Shown here in pieces: positions 1 through 11,142 of a stretch of 64,000 nucleotides of DNA. The notes under the pieces are model-generated. The model did no database searches and was not told the DNA's origin. It worked only from the letters and a program-made list of their open reading frames with translations. Source of the stretch: Polyodon spathula (Eukaryota; Chordata; Actinopteri; Acipenseriformes; Polyodontidae). Numbering within the stretch: position 1 is the first letter of the stretch; each line of letters begins with the position of its first letter. The stretch is from contig NC_054537.1 in assembly GCF_017654505.1 (NCBI RefSeq), positions 69,676,145 to 69,740,144 on the forward strand, given 5' to 3'. The position numbers and the translations under genes were made by a program.

Positions 1-51
1 GTGACATTTAGTAAATTACCAAAAAGGTACTTAAGATAATTATAAAGTAAT

Positions 52-53
52 AT

Positions 54-100
<47 letters not shown>
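52..100. repeat. (TTTC)n microsatellite
   Basis: About twelve perfect CTTT units in a row. Simple polypyrimidine repeat with no gene attached. Confidence 0.95.
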
Positions 101-257
101 ATGGAAATACATTGTCGTCTTTTTCTAAGACCATATTCAACATTGTAGTTTTTTGTTATATCAAAGTAACTGACAACAGTGTCTTCTGAAACCATAATTT
201 TAAGTATATTTTGGATGATACATACATATATACTGTATATCGTGTGTGTTTGTATTT

Positions 258-640
258 AGGCCAAAAAGTTCCATTTTAGTTTCGTCAGACCACACAACTT
301 TTTGCCACATGGCTACAGAATTTCCTGAGGTGTTTTTTTTTTTTTTTTTTGCATATTTCAAACGGGATTCAAGGTGGATTTGAGTAATGGCTTCCTTCTT
401 GCCACCTTACCATACAGGCCAGATTTGTGGAGTGCATGGGATATTGTTGTCACATGCACACTTTGTCCAGTCTTGGCCATAAAAGCCTGTAGCTCTTGCA
501 AAGTTGCCATTGGCCTCTTGGTAGCCTCTCTGATCAGTTTCCTTCTTGCTCGGTCATCCAGTTTGGAGGGACGGCCTGATCTAGGCAGGGTCTTGATGGT
601 GCCATACACCCTCCACTTCTTAATAATCGTGAACTTGGAA
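258..640 (-). mobile_element. Tc1/mariner transposon fragment (Tc1-C)
   Basis: Read on the minus strand this encodes pieces of a Tc1-family DDE transposase. The second half of the paired helix-turn-helix region is seen (motifs TIIKKWRVYGTIKTLPRSG and GRPSKLDDRARRKL). A short block containing WSDETKMELFGL, which carries the first catalytic Asp, follows near 258-320. A run of T (331-350) interrupts the frame, and the rest of the catalytic domain and both terminal repeats are missing. The residues match the Tc1 copy at 57692-59217 closely enough to be the same family. It lies directly downstream of a different decayed transposon protein (640-1650), so the single open frame across both is a chance fusion. 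Inactive remnant. Confidence 0.8.
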
Positions 641-1650
641 CCCCTTCTATCCACAGAAGGCACAGGAAGTTTCTTGAATTTATCCTTCAAGGTGTGCAAA
701 ACTCCTGTATCACTGACCTCAAATTTGAAAAACCCATTCACATTTTGGCGTGCATACTGAGTTCTCACTTGATTTGCTGGTAGTAAAACATCTTTGAGTG
801 GAGGTATCACACACCCTACATAATGCTTCACAGATTCATTGCAAATGGCAAATTGAACCAACATCCAATGACCAGATCAGTTTCATAACTGTCAACTGTG
901 GCTTGTGTCACTTTATGAGTCTCATCCAGGGCAGACTCCTTACATCTTCCGGAATTATATCAGCAACCACACACTCATAATTGGTAGCTGATGCTTCTCC
1001 AGCAGAAGCTGGTGATGGGTGAATTGTGGTGGGGTTGAAGCATTTGCAATAACAAGACCGTTCTCTGTGTTGAATCACACCAGATTCTGCAATTATGTTA
1101 ATTCACATTTTTACTGAGATAAATTTCCACCCCCCCTCATTATCTTCCTTCACTTACCTGGTGAATCTTCATTGTCCCAGGAACAGCTTTCAGATGTGTA
1201 TCGGGTTTGTATTCTTCATACTTATTCACATCATCTTGAGAAACATACCACATTGTTTCAGAATTAGGTATGTCATCACCATGTGCCATTACAGAATCTG
1301 CTTGTGCTTTGAGAGACCCTCCAACACCATATTTTGGTCTCTTGCCATGGGCTGTTTCTGTGAAATTCCAGAAGCATACTTTCCATTGTCTTTTCCTAAC
1401 CTTTCTTCACTTTGTGTTGTCCGTTCAAGTGTTTTTGATTGGATGTGTGAAGTGCTTCCAGCTTTAGATTACTGCATTTTTGATATTTTGTGTACATGCA
1501 CTCCAAACAGACAGGTTTGATGATTGCATTGTGAACATTGCAGACATTGCATTGCAGTCTCATCATTTTTAGCTCTGCATTCTGATGCTTCCTGTGCACA
1601 AGAAAATATGATTTTAGAATCATGAATCTCACTTTAAATGAGAGCTTAAA
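640..1650 (-). pseudogene. Decayed transposon-like protein, class not assigned
   Basis: The minus strand gives coherent protein-like segments in shifting frames. Near 1510-1570 there is a cysteine pattern of two CxxC pairs (LQCNVCN, PVCLEC), like a zinc-binding unit. Around 1345 comes AHGKRPKYGVGGSLK followed by an alternation resembling the HGK-x-G-x-GG region of multicopy uncharacterised proteins in fish and cnidarian genomes. The segment near 1200 contains KAVPGTMKIHQ. A C-terminal part follows with FAICNESVKHYVGCVIPPL (about 800-860). Frames change several times, so no single protein can be made. I infer a dead transposase or transposon-associated gene but cannot name its superfamily. It ends where Tc1-C begins. 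Confidence 0.45.
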
Positions 1651-1801
1651 TGTTCTACTATACAGTACAATGTCACACATTTTAGCTGTGGTTTTGTAAC
1701 TAATAACAAATAAAATGGCAGTTTCATGGAATTTAGAATGTAGTGCGTAATGATTTATTCAGTGTGAATCGGCTCATTTAGTATGCAAGCCATGCTATAC
1801 G

Positions 1802-1802
<1 letters not shown>

Positions 1803-1868
<66 letters not shown>
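1803..1868. repeat. (TA)n microsatellite
   Basis: About 33 perfect TA units, ending in a short TACACACA transition. Confidence 0.97.
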
Positions 1869-1874
<6 letters not shown>

Positions 1875-2109
1875 AGCACAGTCATCTTAGTACAAACACT
1901 GTCTTTTTGATTTTCTGCCTGGTTATGTAATCCCTTTTTCCAGGACAGACTTTGTTGTTGTCATCTCTCTGAAAGAATGCTACTACTTTCTGTTCAGTTT
2001 GTTTTCTTTTGCTTTTCTCTTAACTTCTTAATTCCTTCCTGTTCCCTGACTTTTCAGTGTGCACCAATCAATTTTTGTCTTTTTGGAAGCAAAGGCAAGC
2101 AACCTGTGT

Positions 2110-2660
2110 TTTCTCAAGAGATTTGCTTGTGTTTTGAGAAGCTATTCTCATGTGATGACACTTCCTTGAACAGCAGTGCTTTTGCTTTTTTAATATATAT
2201 ATTTTTGGGAATGATTTTATTAAAGTATCCTAACTTGCTTAGTGGAGAATAAGAAGCCATACAGTTATCTTTGTTTTTGTTTTCTAACCTCAGATACCTC
2301 CTCTTTTCCACTTGCTGTTGCAACTTTTGTTTTCAAATTGTCTCCAGTTTCTTTGATTCATATGTGAGCCGCCTATATACAGAACCATCATTACTAGTTG
2401 GTGTATGACCCAGCTGCACAGAATTAAGTGAAGAGGATCTAGCTCTGTGGAGGCAGGTGTACTACCTGACTGTCAGATGTTGTACTTCTACTCTTGCTGG
2501 GAGTATGACCTTCATTTGGAACAAGACTAGCTTGGCTTGGGATATCTGCTTCCTTATCTAAAGATCTTGGAGATTCGGGGGGTGTCAGAATTTCGGAACT
2601 TCTCCTCCATTCTTTACACTTCTTTCTGTGAGGGAAATCATCTTAACACAGACTTGCCAA
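2110..2660 (-). other. Possible upstream remnant of the 640-1650 element
   Basis: On the minus strand, 2420-2650 reads as a low-complexity Ser/Thr/Pro-rich stretch (for example PPESPRSLDKEADIPS). A shorter segment with basic, coiled-coil-like content (QQQVEKRRYLRLENKNKD) follows at 2250-2330. The order and strand fit an N-terminal part of the decayed protein downstream, but there is no family motif. Treat as a weak protein-like remnant, not a gene. Confidence 0.25.
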
Positions 2661-4439
2661 AAATTGTAATAAAGAATCAATTTGAGTAATTGCAGTAAGA
2701 ACCACTAAACCACCATTTAAAAAGGAAAAGCAATTAATACTTAATTGTAAAATTAAGTTGAACTAGCATTTCTGCATCATTTCTGCTTGTTTAATTGCTT
2801 TTAAAATTAATACTTTCAAAATGTATTCTTAAATCACAAATGGTAAAAAAGTACCACTGCACAACTTTTTCCCAATATTAACAGATGAGAACAGCTTAAT
2901 GGAGAGAGTGTACGTTGATAAATGACCTCACTGATGTTCCCGAAACATGGTTGCGTTTGTTCTTGGATGCTCCAATGCCTGGTTCACATCATTAGCATTG
3001 TGTCCAAGGGCCATCAAGAAAAAAACGAAAATTGATGATTTTTCCAAGTTACTTGCCTCTTGTTAGTTTGATTTTCTTTCCTTACTGTCCTGTTAAAAAT
3101 CCAAAATCCAAGCAATGCCCCCCATTATGTTTGTTTTGATAAATGTACCACTTTTCATAATGAAATGCCACCACCCTTGTTTCAAAAGAACAAAATAAAC
3201 ACTACAGGTTTTATAAGGATGAATAAATGTTTTTTTTTTTTTTTTTGAAAACAAACAAAAAAATGTTTTAAACGTACTGTACTCTCTGTCTGTAAGGCCA
3301 CGCTGAAAGCAATTGTAAAGCACACTTTTTACTTCTGTCCGACCTCAGTCACTGAACTAAATGAAACCAAAGTTGTCTGTTCATGTCTTGGGCCTGTTTT
3401 TGCTTGTTGTTTTAGGCATATTGATGAATATGTTTATCATTAACCCACATGCCAAGCCACAGAAATTCAAATACTATTCAGTGCAAATGAAGTGCAGAAT
3501 AAATGCCTGAAGAGATACTTTTTTTTTTTTTTTTTCCTTCACCCTTTGTTCAGTCTGCTGGCTTGGCTTTGCTAAGTCGCTCAGATGAACATGTAGAAAA
3601 GTGCATAATGCCCACTCAGAGCAGTACAGGCCTCTGCAGCCTCAGTAAGTTGGTTTAATGAAAAAGTTCAGTCACTCAATCAATCAACCTTTATTTAATA
3701 TAGCTCCTTTCACAAAAGCAATGCCTCAAAGCTCTTTACATGACTAAAACAGAAAATACAAGCAGGAAATTTAATAGTCGCAAACATTAACATATGGAAT
3801 GCGTCTTGGGTTTGACACTAATGATATGATGATTTGAAAGTCAAATTACAGTGTGCTGTATTCGGCACAGATTATAGAGATGGTCAAATACTACTTTTGC
3901 TTGTAAAACAGGGAACAAGTATCTTTTTTTCTGCCCTTGGGAGTTCAGGATGATTTGTATTGATCAATTTTGCTGAGGTATGGTTTTCTGCAGGCCTTGG
4001 ACAATATTCCTTCATGACAGCTACAGCTGAAAACAAATGTAGTTTTAACATATAGCACACAGTGTTTGGAAGGTCTGACATCCTAAATACAGGGCACTTT
4101 GTATGCATTTTCTATGCTGAAAACAGGGCACTATCACTATTAGGAAAGACTATTGTGTATTATACTGAAGTTTTAGGGAAATAGATTTATTTGCATTTCT
4201 AAAACTATCACATACATAATTAGAGAAACAAAATTAATAACTTTTATTAAACAAATAATGTTTTTACTTGTCAGAGCTGCTTATAGTTTACCTGAATAGA
4301 GCAATATTATTGAATGGTCTGTGTCTTGTTGATTATGTTGAAAGATGCTGTCTGAGCTCTGGTTGAGCTGACAGGCTGTGATTGGCTAACTCTGCTGTTG
4401 TGGATACTACACTGGTTGCTTTTATCTGTGGAAAGAATT
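2661..4439. other. Intergenic/intronic sequence, mostly unassigned
   Basis: AT-rich sequence with poly-T runs (3226-3246, 3518-3535) and short open frames that resemble nothing I recognise. The only assignable piece is the LINE tail at 3673-3745. No exon-like segment flanked by splice sites was identified. Confidence 0.6.
3673..3745 (-). mobile_element. RTE-like LINE 3' tail
   Basis: The + strand begins with CAATCAATCAAC, then a stretch close to 'tttatttaatatagctcctttca' and 'caaagctctttacatg'. Reversed, this is the common fish retroposon tail: an AAAG-GAGC/GCGC-TATATAAATAAA end followed by TTGA units. Only the tail is present, with no coding part. A related piece without the TTGA units occurs at 51571-51628. 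The family (RTE/Expander-type) is assigned from memory of this tail. Confidence 0.5.
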
Positions 4440-4740
4440 GATTGGCTGGTTCCCTTTCAAGTATGAAATGTACCCATTACTGAATGGGTATTTACCTACT
4501 AAAGACCAGAATCCAGAATATTATATACCAAAGCTGCTCTTTGAGTCTGTGGGGCAGTCTTGCCCTGCCTCCGAGGACACAAGGACTACACTCACAGATC
4601 TCGGTGCCATTTTGCCTTTCAAGACTGACCTGATCAGAAAGCCTTGTTCAGATAAGTACATTGTTGCTTCTGTCTGTATATATTTCGGATTTATTATTGT
4701 GTTTTTACACAAATTTTATATGTGATATTTTAAGCGTATT

Positions 4741-5666
4741 GTGTGCTCCTTCCAAGGGATCCAGCAACATAAGTCGGCTGACTTTGTGCTCTCCCCCCAG
4801 ACTGCAATAGCTCTGTCTGGAGTTGGGAGATGGAAAAGCTCTGGGCAGCTGTTTCCCACCAAGGAACCATTTTTGTTGAGTTGCTGCAGGAATGTTCGGC
4901 GTCTCCTGCCCCGCTTTCCCCCTTTGGATCCCGAGCACAGGTTGGTCACAGGAGGAAATACTGTCCATTGCCACCTTCTAGGAGGTGGGCGAATCAGAGC
5001 TGGCCTTCCCGTCCTTAGGACATGGAGTCTGACAGCACGTCCCCTGTGGTTAAGCGCTCCCTGTTGGCAGGACTTATGCCACGAATTAAGAGGGTCACTG
5101 CAGTCTTGCAAGTGCCCTGGCCTACAGTAGTGAAAACAAGGCAGTCAATTTTTGACAATGAGCCTATTCCCTCTCCCATATCCACCCAAGTTCACCCAGA
5201 TTATCTTTTGAGGGACCATCCGCAGCAGCTTAAGCTATTTCTGGGTCGATGGATGCCTTTATATAGGGTGCATGATACGGAGTAGCTGGGCCTGGCCCAT
5301 TTTCTCCCAGTTGAGGCTTCTGTTGCCGCCTTAGTCCAGGCACCTAATTTAGCGTGCCTGTCCAAGGACGCTGCCTGCCCGAACAAGCAGTGTCAAGTCT
5401 CCTGAGGCGGTCCTCAAGAGAGCCTATTCAGCCAATGCGTTCGTTGCATGGCTAGGGATGTGCAATAGCACCTGGTAGCCTACCAGTCGCATTTGCTAAG
5501 GTCCCTTTCTGAGAACCACAAGCTGTCACCACAACAGCTGGATGAGCTGTGCCTGGTTAACAAGAATCTGCTCCATGTGGTCAGTCTCAACGGGCCGGCT
5601 ATCAGTAGAAGTCTGGTTACACTGGTAGCTGGATGTGGGCAGATTTGGCTTTTCCAGGCATGCGTG
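4741..5666 (+). pseudogene. DIRS-A gag-like region, 5' part
   Basis: Several short frames (including 5022-5285 and 5493-5666) encode a DIRS gag-like protein in pieces. One piece contains LQVPWPTVVKTRQSIFDNE, and a later one contains RSLVTLVAGCGQIWLFQAC, a helical segment typical of the end of fish DIRS gag. A stop at 5283-5285 and frame changes near 5400-5470 break it. The reading resumes after the inserted element at 7197 as MPDWDKAPLTPGHMFGPAL, the expected next residues. Gag would package the RNA; this copy cannot. Confidence 0.6.
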
Positions 5667-7196
5667 CCTAGGGATGGGTCAGTGTATACCAGTTTACCGC
5701 GGTTTAGGTACATTACAGTATTAATACGGTTTCTTTTATTCTAAACTGCAATTATCGTAATTCGTTTATACACTGGTTAACGCATTTTTTCAACTGCAAG
5801 CACGCTTCTTCTAAATCAAGCGATGGTACTTGCAGCCTTAGCAAAGTGTCTGTCTGTCTGGTCTTTTGTGAACTGCTACTGTATTTTGATAATGGTTTTG
5901 AAGTAAACGGTCAACGGCACAGAATACACGTTTCAATTGCTGCATTCTGTAACCCAGAGCTTCCTGCGCTGGCTGCTCTTGGCTGCTGTCTTTCTAATGT
6001 TACATGCAGCTTTTAGAGAAACTCCTCCAAACCTTGCAGCTTAGCACACATTTTCAACGTGCTGTATGGATTATCAACAGTCAGTTTAACGTAATAGATA
6101 AACATTAACTTTATTGTAAAATTATACATCACTTATCATGGATTTAGTACTTTTTTTTTTTTTTTTTTAATAATTGATCTACTTATTTAATATAGCGTAG
6201 CAACCCAGTTCACGGCTTCATTGTATAATGATAAAATGTCATTTGCCTCCGCTAACAAGGTGGCAGCAGTAGTTTATTGGTTATTTGCATTACGATTTGC
6301 AGGTCACTCATGATCTTTGCATCATCCCTTTGGTTCACAGCCGCAGCCAGCATCTCGCTCTAACATTTCAAAGCTGCTCTGGGCTATGCAGAATCTGCAC
6401 ATATTTCTGTTGGTGTTGAGTGATGTCTACAGCGCATCTCCGCGATTCTGTGCAGAACTGTGGAAATCTGTGCTATAAGAACACGACCAATCTCTCAAAT
6501 AAAACTAGCACAGACCCGCGACTGCAGCAGGATAGCCTACTTATTATCAATGTAGTTTTGTTTAAACAAGTTGTAACAGTAATCCAATTTTCTTAGGCAA
6601 GTGAAGAAATCTTTTTTTTTTTCTTTAATACATATTTTATTTATCTGGTTGAAAAAAATAAACGACTCATCTCTGCTATTAAATGATAACCTGTACAGGT
6701 TTGTGTTTTAAGTAACAGACCGATCATTTCCCATTTCTATTTGCCATCAGCTAAACAAAATATTTATTTATTTATTTATTTATTTATTTGTTTATTTAGT
6801 TAATTTTATACGTTAAAATGTTTTAACAAACTGCAGCACCATGTCATTTTGAGCAAATAATAGATCTTAATACTGTTGTAGTATAACATTGATAGTGTAC
6901 AACTTTTTTTAAAATTATTATTATGATTATCTTTATGAAAAAGAAACATACCAAGTTATTTGGCATAGTAAAGTACTAAATACCAAATGTTTAAATCATT
7001 CCATGAAAGGAAGTGTGATTTGTTGGTTTTATTTTTGTGAATTACAGTAATTTAAGAGATTTACATTAGTCTTCTTTTGAGCATTTATTTGATAACTTGC
7101 ATGATGTACTGTATACAGTGATATTAAGGTTACCACGGTATTTTTTTTTTAAACTCTTATCATACAGTGCAAATTTCATACCGTCCCATCCCTACA
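5667..7196. mobile_element. hAT-like non-autonomous DNA transposon, 1530 bp
   Basis: The left end reads CCTAGGGATGGGTCAGTGTATACC and the right end, reversed, reads TGTAGGGATGGGACGGTATG, giving inverted termini built on TAGGGATGGG. The flanks carry an 8-bp near-perfect duplication, CATGCGTG (5659-5666) and CATGCCTG (7197-7204). The 8-bp size is the hAT signature. Removing the insert rejoins the DIRS-A gag reading. No transposase was seen inside; the interior is AT-rich with T runs and a TTTA microsatellite. It is younger than DIRS-A. Confidence 0.75.
6762..6799. repeat. (TTTA)n microsatellite
   Basis: About nine ATTT units with one TTTG variant, inside the hAT-like element. Confidence 0.9.
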
Positions 7197-7660
7197 CATG
7201 CCTGACTGGGACAAAGCACCGCTCACTCCAGGGCACATGTTTGGTCCTGCGTTGGATGTCCTGCGTTTAAGTTGGTTTGCAAGCGACCACCTCCAGTACG
7301 TAAACCAGCAGCAAACTGGCACCCTAGGCCCTAGAAACCTCAAATACCCAGAGGTGGTGAGCCTCATTTGGATGTAGTTCAGGAGAGCAGAGGTAGATCT
7401 CTTTGCCTCCCAGGAATCAACTCACTGTTCCCTCTGGTTCTTCATAATAGGAGGCAGGGACCTGCTGGCAATAGATACCTTGATACACCAGTGGCTGAGG
7501 CAGATGTTTTATATGCCTTCCCACTGCTTCTGCTGTGCCTGGATAAAATCAGTCAGGACCAGGCCAAGGTACTCATAGTAGCCCCTTCTTGGCCCAGGAG
7601 ACTGGTTTTCAACCTTGATGCAGCGCCTAAGACTATCTCAGCATTTCATGTCGACTAGTC
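7197..7660 (+). pseudogene. DIRS-A gag end joined to RNase H region
   Basis: The first 70 bp finish gag (MPDWDKAPLTPGHMFGP). After a deletion join near 7265 the translation switches to the RT/RNase-H side: HLQYVNQQQTGT, PEVVSLIW, AEVDLFASQESTHCSLWF and then MFYMPSHCFCCAW-like residues. This is the DIRS order of an RNase-H-like region with the 'DLFAS...THC..W' motif, followed by the linker to the recombinase. The frame changes near 7375 and stops occur. The RT core is absent, so no polymerase function remains. Confidence 0.65.
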
Positions 7661-7667
7661 TTTGGAA

Positions 7668-8090
7668 TAGGACGTTTCCATCCACCTACTTTCCAGTCGG
7701 ACAGGGAGTGACAGCTCCATACACTCTGCCTAGTGTGGGCCCTGGCGTACTACGTTGACAGGACGAAAAGTTGTAGGCAGTACAAACTATTTTTTGTCTG
7801 CTATGGGGCTACATCCCATGGTCAAGCCCTCCCTAAGCAGAGGCTGTCCAAATGGATAGCACACACAGTCAGGACAGCCTATGAGCTGGCCAACTTGTCC
7901 TCTCCAGAAAAACTCACTGCCCATTCCACCAGGGGCTTGGCAACTTTGTGGGCTTTATTCCAGAAATCTGTTAAAGACATATATGCAATGCAGCAGTGTG
8001 GGTAACTCCCCTTACCGTTACTACGTTATAACAGACTTAGGTTGTGGATCCTCAAAACCCTGATTTTGGAACTAGAGTGTTAAGGGTGGC
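7668..8090 (+). pseudogene. DIRS-A tyrosine recombinase, C-terminal fragment
   Basis: The frame 7733-8005 keeps the recombinase box with the catalytic HxxR (HSTRG, His codon at 7922, Arg at 7931) and LATLWALFQKSVKDIYA. It is preceded by LFFVCYGATSHGQALPKQRLSKWI. The upstream catalytic Arg box is lost by deletion, and the nucleophilic Tyr region is not in frame after 8005. The family joins and integrates circular DNA intermediates; this copy cannot work alone. The same region appears in DIRS-B (42880-43070) and DIRS-C (52240-52560). Confidence 0.75.
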
Positions 8091-8381
8091 TTTCCAGTTG
8101 ACCCTTACAACACTGGCATAGGAGTTCTTCCTCAACTTTTACGCCCTAGCTACTGTTACTGGGGTTCTGTATGGTAACGCACTAGGCAGCCTCTCGGCTT
8201 AGCCTTGTAGCATTCCAGTCATTCTACTTTTATGCCATCGGGGGCGGGCTGTAAATGCGTCTGCAGTTTCTACGAGCAGCTTTGATGTATTTTATTCAGG
8301 TTTTGGTCTTTTTAAGAGGTAAATACCTATAAATTAATGGCTCCATTTCTATTTCAGGGAACCAGGGTTATGATAATAACG

Positions 8382-9345
8382 TCTTGGTGAATAATAAAAT
8401 GAATTGGGACCAATTTATTTAGTATTTGCTGTCCAGTAGATAGTGAACTGAGCTTTCAGTACAGAACATCAAAATGAAAAAGCCAACACTTGTGCGGATT
8501 GATTAAGTTTAATTCATATTTGATGCTGTGACATTCCAGCGGGTATGTACTGTATTAGAAGCTTGCTAGAGCTGGAAGCTGATTGGCTAATGATACTGAA
8601 TTGTTTTCAAATCCTATTCAGTTGGCAGTTTCCCTCCACTTTTAACTTTGTAACTGCCTGAGAGACTCTCTTTCTTCCTTTCTTTTTCTTTCTTTCTCTT
8701 GCTCTCTCTCTCTCTAATAATATATATGCTTTGTGGCAAGCACAATCAGGCATGTGCATTTTGTTGGTTCTGTTTGTTATGAATTGTGGTAGTGAAGTCA
8801 AAACCTGATTTGACTGCATTATTCTGTTTTATATTTATCTAGCATTATTAAATGTTTATTGTAAATGGGCTGTCATTTTAAGGTAGTTTTACATTCGGTA
8901 AGTCTCTCCCACTCTTCCTGTTTGATAGAGAACACCCCAATACATGGATATTGCTGCTGCAGCTACTATTACTACTACTTTTAGTGTAATTTCAATCTTG
9001 GGGCCTTTCATAGATGAATTAGTTAAGAAATAAAGAATGAAGACATTGGAGCTTATTTTGGCTTGACACTTTGGGAAAAGCGCCAAAATAAAGGGCGTCG
9101 GATTTTTTAACCACTTAGTGAATTGTCCTACAATAAATCCAATATCCCCAATTTGCTTTGTAGTACTCCAGTTAGTACACCATTGTGCTTCTAGAAGGGA
9201 AAAACAAACAATAGTGCAGCTCCTTCCATTGCGCATGCGTACCATAACTGGAAAAACTCCCGAATGGGTCCACCCATTACTTATTCTTTTAATGATGCAT
9301 AGAGATGTCAACCATGGTGTCCGTGCTGCATCTCAGTCCAGATCA
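8382..9345. other. Unassigned AT-rich sequence
   Basis: No exon, RNA or recognisable element. It contains a CT-rich purine/pyrimidine stretch (8668-8716). Confidence 0.5.
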
Positions 9346-10247
9346 GAGTCCTGCATGGGTCCAATGTTTACAACCTGCTTCCCACCCAGATCTGCTACTA
9401 CAGGACCCAGACCCACAACCCGCTGCAACACCGTCTTACCCGCAACCCAACCCGTTTTTAATAAGACCTGCAGCCTGACCCGAACCCGCAAGTGTTTGTC
9501 CTTTACCTACTGCCTGCGCCAACTGACTCTCACACATTCACACACACATATAGCTAACATTCTCCACAGATTGAGTTTATACAATGGGCTATACAGCGTG
9601 GTAGCAAGCTCTAGTGGTCCCTGGATATATTTTAACATAGCAGCATATTAACTGTCTCTACTTACTTTACTGTAAAATACCTGTCTATTCCTTTCGTGCC
9701 CCCAGTTGTTAAGGAGCTACACGTATGCTTTTGCAGAGATGATTTAGCAGTTTTGTGGCTGTCGTACACAAAAACACAGACAGGTTTTACAAGCAACAAA
9801 TCCAGTCACATGTTCATTATTTTTATTCACTACGATTCCAAAAGAATTCTTCAACGATTATCCGCTACAAGATATATAAAACCTGCGCTATCTTTTTGTC
9901 TAACCTCATCCACATAAATTTTTAATATTACCAAACAGACGTGACAAAAGGATTTTGTGACGTATCAAACAAGCGGCAATACAAACCGAGAACACTGCTT
10001 AGTCAGCTGACTCCTCCCTAATCTCTTCCTGCTTTAGTGCAGGAAATGCATTGACCTTCTAATATGTTGTCTGGGAAAGGGTTACAGGCGAGTATGCTGA
10101 AAGGACAGATGACGTTTTTGGTGATTCAGATGACCCTGACCCAATTTTTTTATTTTTCACCAGAACCACGAAAAAGTTCACATTCTGACCTGAACCAGAC
10201 CCGCTTTACGAGTCACCCGCAGGCACACAACCCGATGCAGGACTAAG
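9346..10247. mobile_element. hAT-like non-autonomous element with ACCCG-rich ends
   Basis: The termini are inverted: the left is AGTCCTGCATGGGTCCAATG (from about 9347) and the right, reversed, is AGTCCTGCATCGGGTTGTG. The subterminal parts are unusually rich in short ACCCG/AACCC words (9410-9500 and 10180-10230), a style seen in hAT elements. The flanks show a near-match of 8 bp, ccagatca (9339-9346) and acagatca (10249-10256), so the exact edges may be off by one or two bases. No transposase seen. Confidence 0.55.
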
Positions 10248-10487
10248 ACAGATCAATTAAACTGACCATGTAAACCTTCCCTTTTTCACTCCCTACTCTG
10301 GCTGATTCTCAAACAAGAAATGTAAAAGAAATCTCAGTCGATCTATTCAACACTGTTTTCTTCAAATTAATGTGATTTGGTTTAGGTACAGTACAGCACT
10401 GTATTATTCAAACCATTGAAACATGCATTTTTTTCTGAAAAAGCTGCTATACAATAATTTGTTTCTGGGATCAGAATATTTTTACTG

Positions 10488-10490
<3 letters not shown>

Positions 10491-10540
<50 letters not shown>
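10491..10540. repeat. (ATT)n microsatellite
   Basis: About sixteen perfect TTA units. Confidence 0.95.
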
Positions 10541-10962
10541 GATTCTCTGTTTTCTAAAAGCTGCTTTCTTTATTTTTAATTTTCACTTTTAAATGTTCCT
10601 GTCATCCCAAGGCTTATATAAAAAGTTATAAAAGTTGACATGACATTTGAGGTTGTACGGCTGTTTCATGTTTTAATGTGATGAATACTTTTTGGCTGGC
10701 CTGTCTTTTTTTGCCTCGTTGTAAGCTTAAGTGATGTAGAAACAAGCCAAACAAAAATAATGAAAATCCATAAATAATAACTTGATCATTTATGTTTCTT
10801 GGGATAATAGCTGTATTGGGTAATAGCTGAATAAGACATGACTGTTCACTTTTACTGTACAAGTCAGAGCATTATGTTTTTCATTTTATATTGCCAGCTT
10901 ATAAAATACAGTAGTAAACTCACACTGAGCGGTTGGTTCAGTCACCCCATATGAATGCATAA

Positions 10963-11142
10963 AGCTGAGGGAACATGGAGCCACTTTGTTGCTTGGAACT
11001 AGGTTTCAGGCCACTGCATGGCACACCAGGGGAGACTTGGGGGAGTTTAAGACAACAATGTTGCCTCAAACTAGGTCTCACAGTCTCCTGGAGCCAGGTT
11101 TCAAGCCACTGTTCCTGACTGTGGCTTTGTGTTCCCTCAGCT
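10963..11142. mobile_element. Harbinger-like MITE, 180 bp
   Basis: The ends are AGCTGAGGGAACA and, at the right, TGTTCCCTCAGCT: a perfect 13-bp inverted repeat. Both sides are flanked by TAA (10960-10962 and 11143-11145), the 3-bp target duplication typical of PIF/Harbinger. The interior also contains a weaker repeated phrase (AACTAGGTTTCAGGCCACTG, then a similar GCCAGGTTTCAAGCCACTG). Confidence 0.7.

Larger units (their letters stand above)
4440..8381 (+). mobile_element. DIRS-type retrotransposon A, internally deleted
   Basis: Tyrosine-recombinase retrotransposon of the DIRS order. Its terminal repeats are inverted: the left end (4448-4498, GGTTCCC...AAATG..CCATTA..GGTATTTACCT) is the reverse complement of the right end (8317-8381). 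Between them, in order, are a gag-like region (4741-5666, continuing at 7197), an RNase-H-side segment (7260-7660) and the C-terminal part of the recombinase (7668-8090). Nearly all of the reverse transcriptase and the N-terminal recombinase are missing, by deletion. A 1530-bp hAT-like element (5667-7196) is inserted in gag. The copy is defective; any mobility would need proteins in trans. Confidence 0.8.

Noticed and set aside
4438..4725. 95-codon open frame
   Set aside because: It coincides with the untranslated left end of DIRS-A, whose sequence recurs in DIRS-D without keeping the frame.
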